Assembly (NCBI GenBank): GCA_002399405.1
Contig: DHDP01000018.1
Location: 125,339 to 189,338, forward strand
Source of the DNA: Treponema sp. UBA4873
GTDB lineage: Bacteria; Spirochaetota; Spirochaetia; Treponematales; Treponemataceae
DNA length: 64,000 bases
Direction of reading: 5' to 3'
Shown here: positions 16,600-25,170 of the stretch, piece after piece
How the letters are laid out: every line of letters begins with the position of its first letter
Position numbering within the stretch: the first letter of the stretch is position 1
Notes under the pieces: generated by a model
What the model was told of the DNA's origin: nothing
Database searches by the model: none
The model's input: the letters and a program-made list of their open reading frames with translations, nothing else
Made by a program: the position numbers and the translations under genes

Positions 16600-18039
16600 A
16601 TGAACAGAGTGCGTGAAACGTTCCCCGAAAAATTTTTGTGGGGAGGGGCTGTTGCTGCTAATCAGCTGGAAGGTGCATGGAATGTCGACGGTAAAGGATT
16701 ATGCGTGGCGGATATTAATGAATTCCGTGATAACATCGATATAACAAAAAAATACAATAATGAAATTTCCGGCACATATATCAGGGAAGCCCTTAAGCCG
16801 GATACCGGCCGTATATTTCCCAAACGGTGGGGAATAGATTTTTATCATACGTATAAGGATGATCTTGCTCTGCTTGCAGGCATGGGACTGAAAGCCTTCA
16901 GAACAAGCATAAACTGGGCCCGCATTTTTCCGAACGGAGACGATGCCGAACCGAATGAAGCGGGACTCCGGTTTTATGACAATCTTTTCGGCGAGATAAT
17001 CAGAGACGGAATGGAACCTGTGGTAACCGTTTCTCACTATGAAATGCCGTTGAATCTGACTCTGAAATATAAAGGCTGGTACTCACGGGAAGTGATCGGT
17101 TTTTTTGAAAAATACGGACAGACTGTTTTTGACAGATATCACGATAAAGTAAAAAAATGGATTCTCGTCAATCAGATCAATCTTATCGGACATGAATCCT
17201 TCAATCATCTGGGAATTGCGGAAGACGCGGTGGACGATCTCCTGAGCGCCAAATACCAGGGTGTGCATAATGAAATGGTGGCATGTGCCCGGCTGACAAG
17301 ATACGCTCACGAACATTACCCTGATACGGAAACCGGCATGATGCTGTGCGGCGGTCCGGCCTATCCCGCCACAAGCAGTCCCGAAGATAATCTTGCAGCC
17401 CTGAAACACAATCAGATGGAATACTTCTATTCGGATGTCCTGCTGCGCGGTTATTATCCGGGATACGCATTCCGTTTTTTTAAAGATTTCGGTATCAACG
17501 TTCAGTTCGGGGAGAACGATGAAGAAGATTTAAAAAATACCTGCGATTTCTTTTCATTTTCTTATTATTACACTCGCATTGTATCGAAAGAAAGTTATGA
17601 GCATGGAAACGAAGCCGTACGGAATAAGGACCTGCCTGCAAATCCGTGGGGATGGACAATAGATCCCGTCGGATTGAGAATTTTTTTGAATGAATTTTAC
17701 GACCGCTATCAGAAACCGATTTACATCACTGAAAACGGTATAGGCTGCTACGACAAACTGACCGACGGCCTGATTCATGACGACTACAGAATCGATTTTT
17801 ACCGCGCTCATATTGAGCAGATGAAGGAAGCAATCATGGACGGAGTCGATCTCCGCGGCTATTTTGCATGGGGACCCATAGATATTGTTTCGTGTTCTTC
17901 GAGTGAAATGAGCAAGCGGTACGGATTTATTTATGTTGACATTGATGATTACGGAAAGGGAAGCGGAAAACGGATAAAGAAGGACAGCTATGCCTGGTAT
18001 AAAAAAGTTATTGAATCGAACGGAGAGGACATTTGCTGA
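16600..18039 (+). CDS. GH1 6-phospho-beta-glucosidase-like protein with Glu-to-Gln at acid/base
   Basis: 479 residues, normal family 1 length. FLWGGAVAANQLEGAW opens the barrel and the nucleophile is Glu378 in YITENGIG. Near the end, SCSSSEMSKRYGFIYVD matches the phosphate-binding motif of 6-phospho-beta-glucosidases, which agrees with the PTS genes just upstream. The odd point is the acid/base position: the usual NEIN/NEP motif reads NQIN here, so Gln192 (codon CAG) replaces the catalytic Glu. Plant myrosinases carry the same change and act on S-glycosides with an external base. Activity could therefore be altered, limited to special leaving groups, or lost. Confidence 0.85.
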   Translation: MNRVRETFPEKFLWGGAVAANQLEGAWNVDGKGLCVADINEFRDNIDITKKYNNEISGTYIREALKPDTGRIFPKRWGIDFYHTYKDDLALLAGMGLKAFRTSINWARIFPNGDDAEPNEAGLRFYDNLFGEIIRDGMEPVVTVSHYEMPLNLTLKYKGWYSREVIGFFEKYGQTVFDRYHDKVKKWILVNQINLIGHESFNHLGIAEDAVDDLLSAKYQGVHNEMVACARLTRYAHEHYPDTETGMMLCGGPAYPATSSPEDNLAALKHNQMEYFYSDVLLRGYYPGYAFRFFKDFGINVQFGENDEEDLKNTCDFFSFSYYYTRIVSKESYEHGNEAVRNKDLPANPWGWTIDPVGLRIFLNEFYDRYQKPIYITENGIGCYDKLTDGLIHDDYRIDFYRAHIEQMKEAIMDGVDLRGYFAWGPIDIVSCSSSEMSKRYGFIYVDIDDYGKGSGKRIKKDSYAWYKKVIESNGEDIC

Positions 18040-18649
18040 CAGGAAACGCATAGGAGTACTGTTTCTTGTTCTGGCAGCTGCCGTAAATTTATCGGGTATA
18101 GCCATTGCAGTATTCGTCGGCGTGAATCTCGGATCGGATACGATTACGGTTTTCATAGACGGACTGCACAGGCTTCTTGGAATTTCGTACGGAAGCGCAT
18201 CGCGGATATATAATATTGCGGTCCTGATTGTCGCACTGATAGTTGCGCGAAAGGATATCGGGTGGGCCACGGTACTCTATGCACTGTCAGTCGGTTTTGC
18301 CATTGATTTTTATAACGGTCTTCTGGGCTCTCTGCCGGTTCTGCACGGCAGCCTGCCGGTGAAATTCGGTCTGATTGTTTTTGCTCAGATTTTATTCGGA
18401 ATAACATATGCGCTGCTCATCAAATTCAAAACTGGTATGAACCAGATAGATGCAATAACGTACGCGATATGCAGGAAGTTCGGAATAAAATATGTATATA
18501 TGCGTACTGTTATGGATATTATCCTGCTCGTGTCCGGCTGGCTGCTGGGCGGTGTAGCCGGCATAGGTTCCGTCGTATCGATGCTGACGACAGGCGTTTT
18601 TATTAATGCAGCTCTTGCAGTATTTAACAGAATCGGTTCACGGCGCTGA
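17990..18649 (+). CDS. YczE/YitT-like integral membrane protein
   Basis: 219 residues with about five hydrophobic helices and the conserved GVNLGSDTITVFIDGLHRLLGI and GMNQIDAITYAI stretches typical of YczE-type proteins, whose function is poorly known. The ATG at 17990 overlaps the last 50 bases of the GH1 gene; a TTG at 18011 is an alternative. Co-transcription with the PTS and GH1 genes suggests a transport-linked role, but none is shown by the sequence. Confidence 0.7.
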   Translation: MPGIKKLLNRTERTFADRKRIGVLFLVLAAAVNLSGIAIAVFVGVNLGSDTITVFIDGLHRLLGISYGSASRIYNIAVLIVALIVARKDIGWATVLYALSVGFAIDFYNGLLGSLPVLHGSLPVKFGLIVFAQILFGITYALLIKFKTGMNQIDAITYAICRKFGIKYVYMRTVMDIILLVSGWLLGGVAGIGSVVSMLTTGVFINAALAVFNRIGSRR

Positions 18650-18680
18650 CTCATTTTCCTCAATCATGCGTCGTTTTTCC

Positions 18681-18709
18681 TTGACAGATTGCATTTTCGG
18701 TATTTTATT
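18681..18709 (+). promoter_or_regulatory. Possible sigma-70 promoter before trxB
   Basis: TTGACA at 18681-18686 is a perfect -35. The -10 is only approximate (TTTATT at 18704-18709, 17-bp spacer). It lies 120 bp upstream of trxB, with the hairpin at 18784-18813 in between. Confidence 0.4.
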
Positions 18710-18783
18710 TAAAGCAGATGCTTCTGACAGACGTATCACAACGAGCCGCCTGTTTGTGCGGAAAAATTGATTTATTCTGAACA

Positions 18784-18813
18784 GGGCACCCGGATTTTCG
18801 CGGTGCCCGTTTT
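18784..18813 (+). terminator. Intrinsic terminator or leader attenuator before trxB
   Basis: GGGCACC (18784-18790) pairs with GGTGCCC (18802-18808), then GTTTT. It lies only 20 bases before the trxB ATG. It could end transcription from the PTS side or act as an attenuator on trxB transcripts. Confidence 0.6.
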
Positions 18814-18832
18814 GATATTATAGGAGTACAGT

Positions 18833-19753
18833 ATGTACGACGTCATTATCGTCGGCGGAGGCCCTGCAGGACTTGCCGCTGCTATATATACAGCTCACGC
18901 GGGGCTTTCTACGGTGCTGTTTGAACGCATGTCTCCGGGAGGAACTGCGGCTACGACATACCGCATCGACAATTATCCCGGTTTTAAAAACATATCCGGT
19001 CGGGAACTCGCAGATGAAATCAGGACGCATGCGGAGGATGCAGGCGCGGTGATCAAAATGGAAGCCGTAAGTGACCTGAAGCTGGATGGCAGAGTAAAAC
19101 AGATACGTACGGCGGAAGGAACTTACGAAGCCGGGACTGTTATTCTTGCCTGCGGTTCAGACAGGAGAAAACTGGGAATTCCGGGGGAGGAAGAATTTTC
19201 CGGACACGGGGTATCATATTGTGCTGCATGTGACGGCAGCTTTTTCAGGAAACGCGATGTGGCTGTTGTCGGAGGCGGCAATTCGGCGGCTGGTTATGCA
19301 GTCGAGCTCGCAGGAATCTGTTCGCACGTTACGCTTATATACCGCGGAAATGAATTGAAAGCCGAATATTCTCTCAGAGAAAAACTGGAGTCGCTGCCGA
19401 ACGTTTCTATACTGTACAGGCACGAAGTCCGGGAAATACAGGGAGATACTGCAGTACGCCGGTTGTTAATAGAAAATCTTGATACGGGAAAATCAGACAC
19501 GCTTCCGGTTGCGGGCGTTTTTGTCGCAATAGGCATCAAACCGAATTCGGAACTGCTTCCGAGGGAGCTGCTGACTCCCGACGGTTTTATACAGGCACCG
19601 GAAAGCGGCGTTACGTCCGTTCCCGGCGTGTTTGCTGCCGGGGATCTGCGTAAAAAGCAGCTGTATCAGATAGTTACGGCGCTTTCCGACGGCGCCAACG
19701 CTGCCTATTCGGCTCAGTTGTATCTGCACGGCAGCAGCGAAACAGAATCCTGA
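18833..19753 (+). CDS. trxB: Thioredoxin reductase
   Basis: 306 residues, standard low-molecular-weight form. The FAD-binding GGGPAGLAAAIYTAHAGL is at the N-terminus, the redox pair Cys130/Cys133 is in CAACDG (consensus CATCDG), and the NADPH site GGGNSAAGYAVEL follows. The FAD-binding tail GVFAAGDLRKK is intact. It reduces thioredoxin with NADPH in the cytoplasm. TAGGAG precedes ATG 18833. No thioredoxin gene lies in the window. Confidence 0.93.
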   Translation: MYDVIIVGGGPAGLAAAIYTAHAGLSTVLFERMSPGGTAATTYRIDNYPGFKNISGRELADEIRTHAEDAGAVIKMEAVSDLKLDGRVKQIRTAEGTYEAGTVILACGSDRRKLGIPGEEEFSGHGVSYCAACDGSFFRKRDVAVVGGGNSAAGYAVELAGICSHVTLIYRGNELKAEYSLREKLESLPNVSILYRHEVREIQGDTAVRRLLIENLDTGKSDTLPVAGVFVAIGIKPNSELLPRELLTPDGFIQAPESGVTSVPGVFAAGDLRKKQLYQIVTALSDGANAAYSAQLYLHGSSETES

Positions 19754-19761
19754 TTTCTGTA

Positions 19762-20322
19762 CTATCTCCGGCGTGGACGCGGTCGCGGACGCGGTCCGTA
19801 ATCCGGCCAGACTCCCCACCACCAGGGATCGATTCCCACTCCCAGATATATGTGTGCTGAATCTTCGTTACTGCTGTCGTCCGCAACCGGATGAAGCTTT
19901 GCCGATGTTTCCTGCATGTTTGTTATGGCGTCGATCCATTTGTCATACGGAGAAAAATCAGCCAGCAGCGCTCCGCTGCCCAGATCTGCCACATTCAGCG
20001 TCAGCTTCCCGTCAGGTTCGGAACGTTCCGGTTTCATCGTAACAATCTGCTGTATGAGGCCGGTTTCGGAATCGACACGGACAGCTACGGCGATAGTTGC
20101 GTATTTTCCGGTCTTAACTTCGTTTCCCCAGCCGTTTATCCGCGTCATTTCCACCTGTGCAATTCCGGAATAGAACTGATGTCCGGCCAGTTTGGAGTAG
20201 ATGATGCCCGTTGCAATATAATTTTCTGCAGGAGGCTGTTGTGCTTCAACCGGCGTCGACGAACATGCTGTAATTCCCGATATCAATGCGAATAAAGTAA
20301 AAATTACGTATGACCGCTTCAT
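19762..20322 (-). CDS. Small lipoprotein of unknown function with Arg/Pro tail
   Basis: 186 residues. MKRSYVIFTLFALISGITACSS has a lipobox ending at about Cys20, so it is probably a membrane-anchored lipoprotein. The middle (YATIAVAVRVDSETGLIQQIVTM) is beta-rich. The last 25 residues contain DPWWWGVWPDYG followed by an alternating RPRPRPRRR tail, which is unusual and could be a surface or binding element. No family was recognised. It is convergent with trxB and separated from it by eight bases. Confidence 0.7.
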   Translation of the reverse strand: MKRSYVIFTLFALISGITACSSTPVEAQQPPAENYIATGIIYSKLAGHQFYSGIAQVEMTRINGWGNEVKTGKYATIAVAVRVDSETGLIQQIVTMKPERSEPDGKLTLNVADLGSGALLADFSPYDKWIDAITNMQETSAKLHPVADDSSNEDSAHIYLGVGIDPWWWGVWPDYGPRPRPRPRRR

Positions 20323-20346
20323 TTCATCGTCCTATAAAAAATCAAT

Positions 20347-20413
20347 AAAGCTTTGCTTTCAATACGGGACACTCATGATTGCGGCTCCACTGCCCGCAAT
20401 CATTCATTCTCCT
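20347..20413 (-). repeat. Dispersed hairpin repeat, copy A
   Basis: Read on the minus strand this 67-bp stretch starts AGGAGAATGAA, contains the hairpin GATTGC...GCAATC and ends in CAAAGC. It matches 54767-54838 at roughly nine of ten positions. It lies in the 180-bp gap between the small lipoprotein gene and the thiamine transporter ATPase gene. Confidence 0.75.
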
Positions 20414-20503
20414 GTAATGAGCTGGTTTCTTTACAAAAAACAAAGCAGCCGCCGGTTTTGTAACATGGACAGGTTTTGTATAACAGAGTTTTATTTTTAT
20501 TTT

Positions 20504-21202
20504 TCAGTCGATCATGTCTTCGCTGAAATCTTCGGGTCCGCCCTGCCATTGCATTTTTCCCGCCTTCATGAGAATTATGCGGTCGGCAACGGCTTTAGCT
20601 TCGGCTATATCGTGCGTGACGAATATGCCTGTGAAACCTTCCCTCTTCTGACTCCCGCGGATATCGGCCGTAAGTTTTTTGCGGAGCGGTGCGTCGAGCG
20701 CCGAAAGCGGTTCGTCGAACAGCACGAGAGACGGCTGCATGATGAGCGTCCGTGCAAGCGACACCCGCTGCGCTTCGCCGCCGGAAAGCGTGCCGGGCCG
20801 GCGGTCGCCGAATCCTGCGAGACCGAACAGCGACAGATATTCTTCTGCGCTTTTGCGTGCTTCGGCTGTGTGAACGCCTTTGCAGCGGAGCCCGTACGCG
20901 ACGTTGTCCGCAACCGACAGGTGATTGAAAAGTGCGTGGTTCTGGAACACCATGCCGATGCCCCGTTTTCCCGGAGCAAGATGCGTTATATCCCTGCCGT
21001 TGAGCGTGATGACGGGCGTCCTGCCGTCGGACCTGACGCTGAACTGTTCGAGCCCCGCGATAAGACGGAGAACGGAAGACTTGCCGCTTCCGCTTCTGCC
21101 CACGATGACTGTCATCGTTCCTTTTTCGGCAGTGAATGAAAAGTCGATTGTAACGGAGTCCCATACGCGGTATAAATTTTCGGCGGAAAAGCAGCTATTC
21201 AT
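20504..21202 (-). CDS. thiQ: Thiamine ABC transporter, ATP-binding protein
   Basis: 232 residues. The ABC motifs are complete: Walker A GRSGSGKSS at about residues 35-43, Q-loop MVFQNHALF, signature LSGGEAQRVSLAR, Walker B SLVLFDEP and switch HDIAEA. It powers uptake through the permease at 21195, which it overlaps by eight bases. The thiamine assignment rests on the TPP riboswitch in front of the operon and the ThiB-like binding protein; by sequence alone iron or polyamine transport would also be possible. Confidence 0.88.
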   Translation of the reverse strand: MNSCFSAENLYRVWDSVTIDFSFTAEKGTMTVIVGRSGSGKSSVLRLIAGLEQFSVRSDGRTPVITLNGRDITHLAPGKRGIGMVFQNHALFNHLSVADNVAYGLRCKGVHTAEARKSAEEYLSLFGLAGFGDRRPGTLSGGEAQRVSLARTLIMQPSLVLFDEPLSALDAPLRKKLTADIRGSQKREGFTGIFVTHDIAEAKAVADRIILMKAGKMQWQGGPEDFSEDMID

Positions 21203-22814
21203 GTTTTTTCCCCAGGGCGAATATCAGAACGCAGAGAATGCACAGCAGTGTTCCGCACGCGCATGACGCCGCGAATCTGTATGAAGACGCGAGCCGGTAC
21301 GTGTACAGCGCGAGCGTGTCGAACCGGGGCACCGAAAGAACAAGAGGCAGCGTCGTATCGCCCATGCTTACCGCGAAGCAGAAGCAGAATGCCGATGCGG
21401 TGCTGTATCTGCATGAAGGCAGCGCGACCCGGAATACAGTGTCGAGCGGTGTATCCGAAAGTAGTACCGCCGCGTCGAGCGTATCCTGCGGAACGGCACA
21501 GAGGGATGCGTATATCTGGCGGAATGCAAGCGGCCACGCGAGCGCCGCCTGGGCCGCAATAAGAGCGGGGACAGTTCCCCTGTCTACAAGCAGAGTCATT
21601 CCGTATCCCATTACGACGGAGGAGACCGCCATCGGCAGCATCGGGAGCGTCTGCAGCAGTGTGTTCTGTCCGAGCGGATCCCGCATACGCAGCGTCCACG
21701 CATAGACGAATGCAGTGACGACGCAGAGCAGGGCGGAAAACGGCGCCGTTTCCAGTGTTCCGAGCAGCGCGTTCCTGAATCCGCCGGAATTAATAATTTT
21801 TACAAAAACATACGCTCCGTCTTTTCCTGTTACACCGCCTGCGAAAATGCTGAACAGCGGACAGAGGAAGAAAACAAGTATGACCGTTCCGAGCAGAATG
21901 CAGGAACCGTATTCGACGATTTTCATAACGCGGCTTTCATACAGCGCGCGCCCGATTTTTGTCCGGTCGTATCCGTAATCGGCTGCAGAACTGTCTGCGG
22001 CATACGCGGGTTTGATTTTGCTGTATGAGAATACCGCGGCCATGGCGCACGCGGTTTCTATAAGCGCCAGTGCGGACGCGGTTTTAAAGTCGAGCGTGGT
22101 GCGCGCCGCCTGATATATTTCCACTTCGAGCGTCGTGCCGCCTATATTGCCGAAAAGCAGCACAATCATAAAGCTGAAAAAGCAGTACAGAAAAACGGGG
22201 ATGCACGCGGCCGCGATTGCAGGAGAAAGCTGATGAAGCGTCACGGTAAAAAATATACGCCCTTCACCCGCGCCGAGCAGTCGGGCTGCGTCCCGTTCGT
22301 CGGTCGGGAGCTGTTCCCACGACGCGGATACGACTGACATGACGAGCGGGAAATTGTAGAATCCCTGCGCTGTAATGACGCCCGCAGACGAGTAAAGAAA
22401 TGTGAGCGGCTGATTTTTCAGATGAAATGCTTTCATGAGGACCGTGTTTAATACCCCGCTCATACCGAACGTACCGACGAATCCGAGCGCGATGATGAGC
22501 GGCGGAATGCAGAACGGCACTGCGGAAAGCGAGAGAAGAAAACGGCGTCCCGGGAAAGTTCTGTTCGCGGTAAAAAACGCCGCCGGTATGCCGACGGCCG
22601 CCGCAATCAGTGTTGAACCGAGCGCCGTTTCAAATGTATATGCAGTTATGCGAGAAAGCTTACTATAATAGAAAGAAACGCTGCTTTTCCCGCCGAATAA
22701 CGGAAGAATCGCCGCTCCGAGCGGGAAAAGAAACGCAATGCAGATGCATGTGAAAATGATACCGGCGCAGACGGCCGCGGAATATTCGGCCGCATGTATC
22801 CTGTTTACCATCAA
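21195..22814 (-). CDS. thiP: Thiamine ABC transporter, fused permease
   Basis: 539 residues with about twelve membrane segments: two fused permease halves as in ThiP/FbpB proteins. Each half has an EAA-like loop; the second reads LDAAVLLSDTPLDTVFRVALPS. It forms the whole channel for the thiamine-binding protein. Its start overlaps the binding protein stop by four bases, and its end overlaps the ATPase start. Confidence 0.88.
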   Translation of the reverse strand: MMVNRIHAAEYSAAVCAGIIFTCICIAFLFPLGAAILPLFGGKSSVSFYYSKLSRITAYTFETALGSTLIAAAVGIPAAFFTANRTFPGRRFLLSLSAVPFCIPPLIIALGFVGTFGMSGVLNTVLMKAFHLKNQPLTFLYSSAGVITAQGFYNFPLVMSVVSASWEQLPTDERDAARLLGAGEGRIFFTVTLHQLSPAIAAACIPVFLYCFFSFMIVLLFGNIGGTTLEVEIYQAARTTLDFKTASALALIETACAMAAVFSYSKIKPAYAADSSAADYGYDRTKIGRALYESRVMKIVEYGSCILLGTVILVFFLCPLFSIFAGGVTGKDGAYVFVKIINSGGFRNALLGTLETAPFSALLCVVTAFVYAWTLRMRDPLGQNTLLQTLPMLPMAVSSVVMGYGMTLLVDRGTVPALIAAQAALAWPLAFRQIYASLCAVPQDTLDAAVLLSDTPLDTVFRVALPSCRYSTASAFCFCFAVSMGDTTLPLVLSVPRFDTLALYTYRLASSYRFAASCACGTLLCILCVLIFALGKKHE

Positions 22815-23848
22815 TTGCCCAGAATATCCATAACCGGATTTACAGCGGCTGATACTTTTTCCTCGTCGTAGGAAAGAGTTTTTGCGTCCTCAGGCACAAT
22901 CTCTTTGTAGCAGTCGGGCAGTACGATGTTCTTATTTGCCGGAATCATCCACTGGGTAAGCGGAATAACGTTCTGCGCTGTATCGCTTATAAGGAAATCG
23001 ATGAACGCGCGGGCGCCTTTTTCATTCGGTGCTCCTTTCGTGACGCCGGCTCCCTCAACCTGCTGCACGTGGCCTTCCGCAAATACGAGCGCCTTGTAGC
23101 GTTCCGTATTTTCCGCATACACATGATATGCGGGGCTGGTCATGTAGCTGATAACAAGCGGCGCCTCTCCTGCGGTGAAAAGTCCGTATCCGGCACTCCA
23201 TCCGGGAGACATGGTGAGAACGGACGGCTTAAGGGCTTTCCAGTAGTCTGCATATCCGTCTCCGAACACTGCAACCGTCCATGCCAGAAAGCCGAGTCCG
23301 GGTGTGCTTGTGCGCGGGTCCATGAGAATCACTTTCTTTGCGTATTCAGGTTTTGTTAAATCCTCAAGACTTGCGGGAGCCGGTACGTTCGACTGCGTGT
23401 CGTAAATGAGCGCGAACTGGCTGTAGTCGAACGGAGTAAGGATCCAGTCTTTTCCGAACGCTTCGTGCAGCCCTTCCCGGATTATTTTATCGGCATCCTT
23501 CGGCTTATAATCCGCAAGCACTTTTTCCGTACGCGCCTTGCCGATAAGGTTGTTGTCCAGACCGAGCAGCACGTCGGACTGCGGAGAATCTTTTTCGAGA
23601 AGGGCTTTTGAAAGAATCTGCGCACCGTCGCCGCAGTTTACGTATGTAACTTTGAATCCGGTTGCCGTTTCGAAATCCTTTGCGATCTGCGGCCCCGGTC
23701 CCCATTCTCCCATGAACGAATCATACGTATATATGAGGACTTCCTGCGCGCGTTCCGCAGAGATACTGTTTTTTCTGCTGCATGATATGCATGCGGCAGA
23801 ACCATAAATTGTTAAGAGGGTTAAAAAAATATAAATGATTTTTTTCAT
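22811..23848 (-). CDS. thiB: Thiamine-binding protein of ABC transporter
   Basis: 345 residues. The signal region ends in a cysteine-rich SAACISCSRK, so it is probably a lipoprotein with a relaxed spirochaetal lipobox. The mature start VLIYTYDSFMGEWGPGPQIAKDFE is characteristic of the ThiB family, and MDPRTSTPGLGFLAW is a conserved ligand-pocket segment. It binds thiamine or its phosphates outside the membrane. First gene of the operon, directly behind the TPP riboswitch whose 3' end carries its ribosome site. Confidence 0.9.
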   Translation of the reverse strand: MKKIIYIFLTLLTIYGSAACISCSRKNSISAERAQEVLIYTYDSFMGEWGPGPQIAKDFETATGFKVTYVNCGDGAQILSKALLEKDSPQSDVLLGLDNNLIGKARTEKVLADYKPKDADKIIREGLHEAFGKDWILTPFDYSQFALIYDTQSNVPAPASLEDLTKPEYAKKVILMDPRTSTPGLGFLAWTVAVFGDGYADYWKALKPSVLTMSPGWSAGYGLFTAGEAPLVISYMTSPAYHVYAENTERYKALVFAEGHVQQVEGAGVTKGAPNEKGARAFIDFLISDTAQNVIPLTQWMIPANKNIVLPDCYKEIVPEDAKTLSYDEEKVSAAVNPVMDILGN

Positions 23849-23852
23849 ACCT

Positions 23853-23958
23853 TCCTCCGCCGGTATTATCCGGATCAGGTTGGAACGCCGTACGGTGTTC
23901 TACGGGTGTAATCTCAGGAAGCACGTTTCGGAAACTGTGCAACCACCCCGGTTATGAA
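23853..23958 (-). ncRNA. TPP riboswitch (THI element)
   Basis: Read on the minus strand, the conserved pieces appear in order: GGGGTG, an extended variable stem, CTGAGA with ACACCC, then ACCTGAT, GGATAAT and CCGGCGGAGG. This matches the thiamine pyrophosphate aptamer. The closing GGAGGAAGG doubles as the thiB ribosome site, so control is probably translational: ligand binding would hide the site. No separate terminator was seen. Confidence 0.93.
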
Positions 23959-23961
23959 GAC

Positions 23962-23990
23962 AGTATAGTCAGTACGGGATGATTATACAA
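23962..23990 (-). promoter_or_regulatory. Probable promoter of thiamine operon
   Basis: On the minus strand TTGTAT (23985-23990), 17 bp, TATACT (23962-23967), placing the start just ahead of the riboswitch. An alternative -10, TATAAT, lies at 23982-23987. Confidence 0.5.
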
Positions 23991-24050
23991 CCCCGCACAA
24001 TGCGTGTGTGAAAATCAGGTAATAAACTCCCCTCGCAGCACGTGTGCAGG

Positions 24051-24659
24051 TCAGCATATGCCCATTGTGCGTTTTATCGCCGCGAGCAGCTCTCCGTATT
24101 CTTCATATGCGGAAATGTCGGGATTATCCGCGATTATTTTCGGCGTCGACTTGAACAGGAACCCCGCTTTCGACGCTCTTATCATGCCCAGGTCGTTGAA
24201 TGAATCGCCCGAAGCGATTGTGTCGTAGCCGATCGACTGAAGCGCTCTGACTGTTGTGAGTTTGCTTTTTTCGCAGCGCATTTTGTATCCGGTAATTTCG
24301 CCGCCGGGTGCTGTTTCGAGCGTGTTGCAGAAAATCGTCGGCCGGTTGAGTTTTTCCATAAGCGGAGCGGCGAACTGCTCGAACGTGTCGGAAAGAATGA
24401 TAACCTGGGTAAAACTCCGCAGCTCATCAAGAAATTCTCGGGCGCCGGGCATCGGATCGATTTTTGCGATAGTGTTCTGAATTTCAGTAAGTCCCAGGTT
24501 GTGTTCTCTGAGAATACCGAGCCGCCATTTCATGAGTTTGTCATAGTCTGGTTCATCGCGTGTCGTGCGGCGGAGTTCGGGAATGCCTGTTGTCTCACTG
24601 AATGCAATCCAGATTTCCGGCACAAGGACGCCTTCCATATCCAGACAGGTAATAAACAT
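24051..24659 (-). CDS. thrH: Phosphoserine phosphatase / homoserine phosphotransferase
   Basis: 202 residues, HAD superfamily. The motif CLDMEGVLVPEIW (nucleophile Asp7, with Glu where most HAD enzymes have Asp) is diagnostic for ThrH. Motif II is VIILSDTF and motif IV is ASGDSFNDLGM. The enzyme removes phosphate from phosphoserine and can pass it to homoserine, linking serine and threonine synthesis. AGGAG precedes the ATG. The next gene on the left is the thiamine operon, also minus, about 200 bp away. Confidence 0.9.
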   Translation of the reverse strand: MFITCLDMEGVLVPEIWIAFSETTGIPELRRTTRDEPDYDKLMKWRLGILREHNLGLTEIQNTIAKIDPMPGAREFLDELRSFTQVIILSDTFEQFAAPLMEKLNRPTIFCNTLETAPGGEITGYKMRCEKSKLTTVRALQSIGYDTIASGDSFNDLGMIRASKAGFLFKSTPKIIADNPDISAYEEYGELLAAIKRTMGIC

Positions 24660-25170
24660 ATTGTACTCCTACATTCTAGCTTATTTTTTGAAGTATATCA
24701 TTTTTGTAAATATTTGTGATAGATACTATAACGGCATACTGAAATACCATTTTTTAGGTATGTATGAAAAAATAGACACTAATTATAGCAAAATAAAAAA
24801 AGAACAGAAAGGAATGCGCTATTCTGTCCAAAATGAATAATGAAGTCTGATTATGCAATAATGACATTTTATTATTTTGCAATACCATAGATATGGTAGG
24901 AAGTAAAAAAGGATATGGTATTATCGCATGTCATACCATAATTTTATCGAAAAAAACAAAAAACGTATAAAAAATAATACACTAGTGTGATATATCAAAG
25001 CGACTGGTGTATATTTTTTTGTACACTGGTGATAGAAAAAAATGATTGCATTGATAAATAGAATCATTTTATCCCGTTTTAAAAGGCTCCTTTAATTTTA
25101 TACTTGTAATTATTTATAGTATATGTAAATAGATATTTCTACCATATCTTTCTCTTTTTTAAGTAAAATT
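24660..25170. other. AT-rich upstream region with TACCAT half-sites
   Basis: A 510-bp gap, far more AT-rich than its surroundings. The hexamer TACCAT or its complement ATGGTA occurs at 24747, 24883, 24893, 24915, 24934 and 25140. Two of the pairs are inverted repeats: 24883-24898 with a 4-bp spacer, and 24914-24940 with heptamer arms and a 13-bp spacer. Variants of CACTAGTG/CACTGGTG lie around 24980-25035. These could be enhancer sites for the sigma-54 promoter that follows. A short plus-strand frame at 24565-24840 is not considered a gene. Confidence 0.5.

Noticed and set aside
24565..24840. Plus-strand ORF of 91 codons
   Set aside because: It overlaps thrH antisense and the AT-rich gap, has no ribosome site and a composition unlike the real genes.
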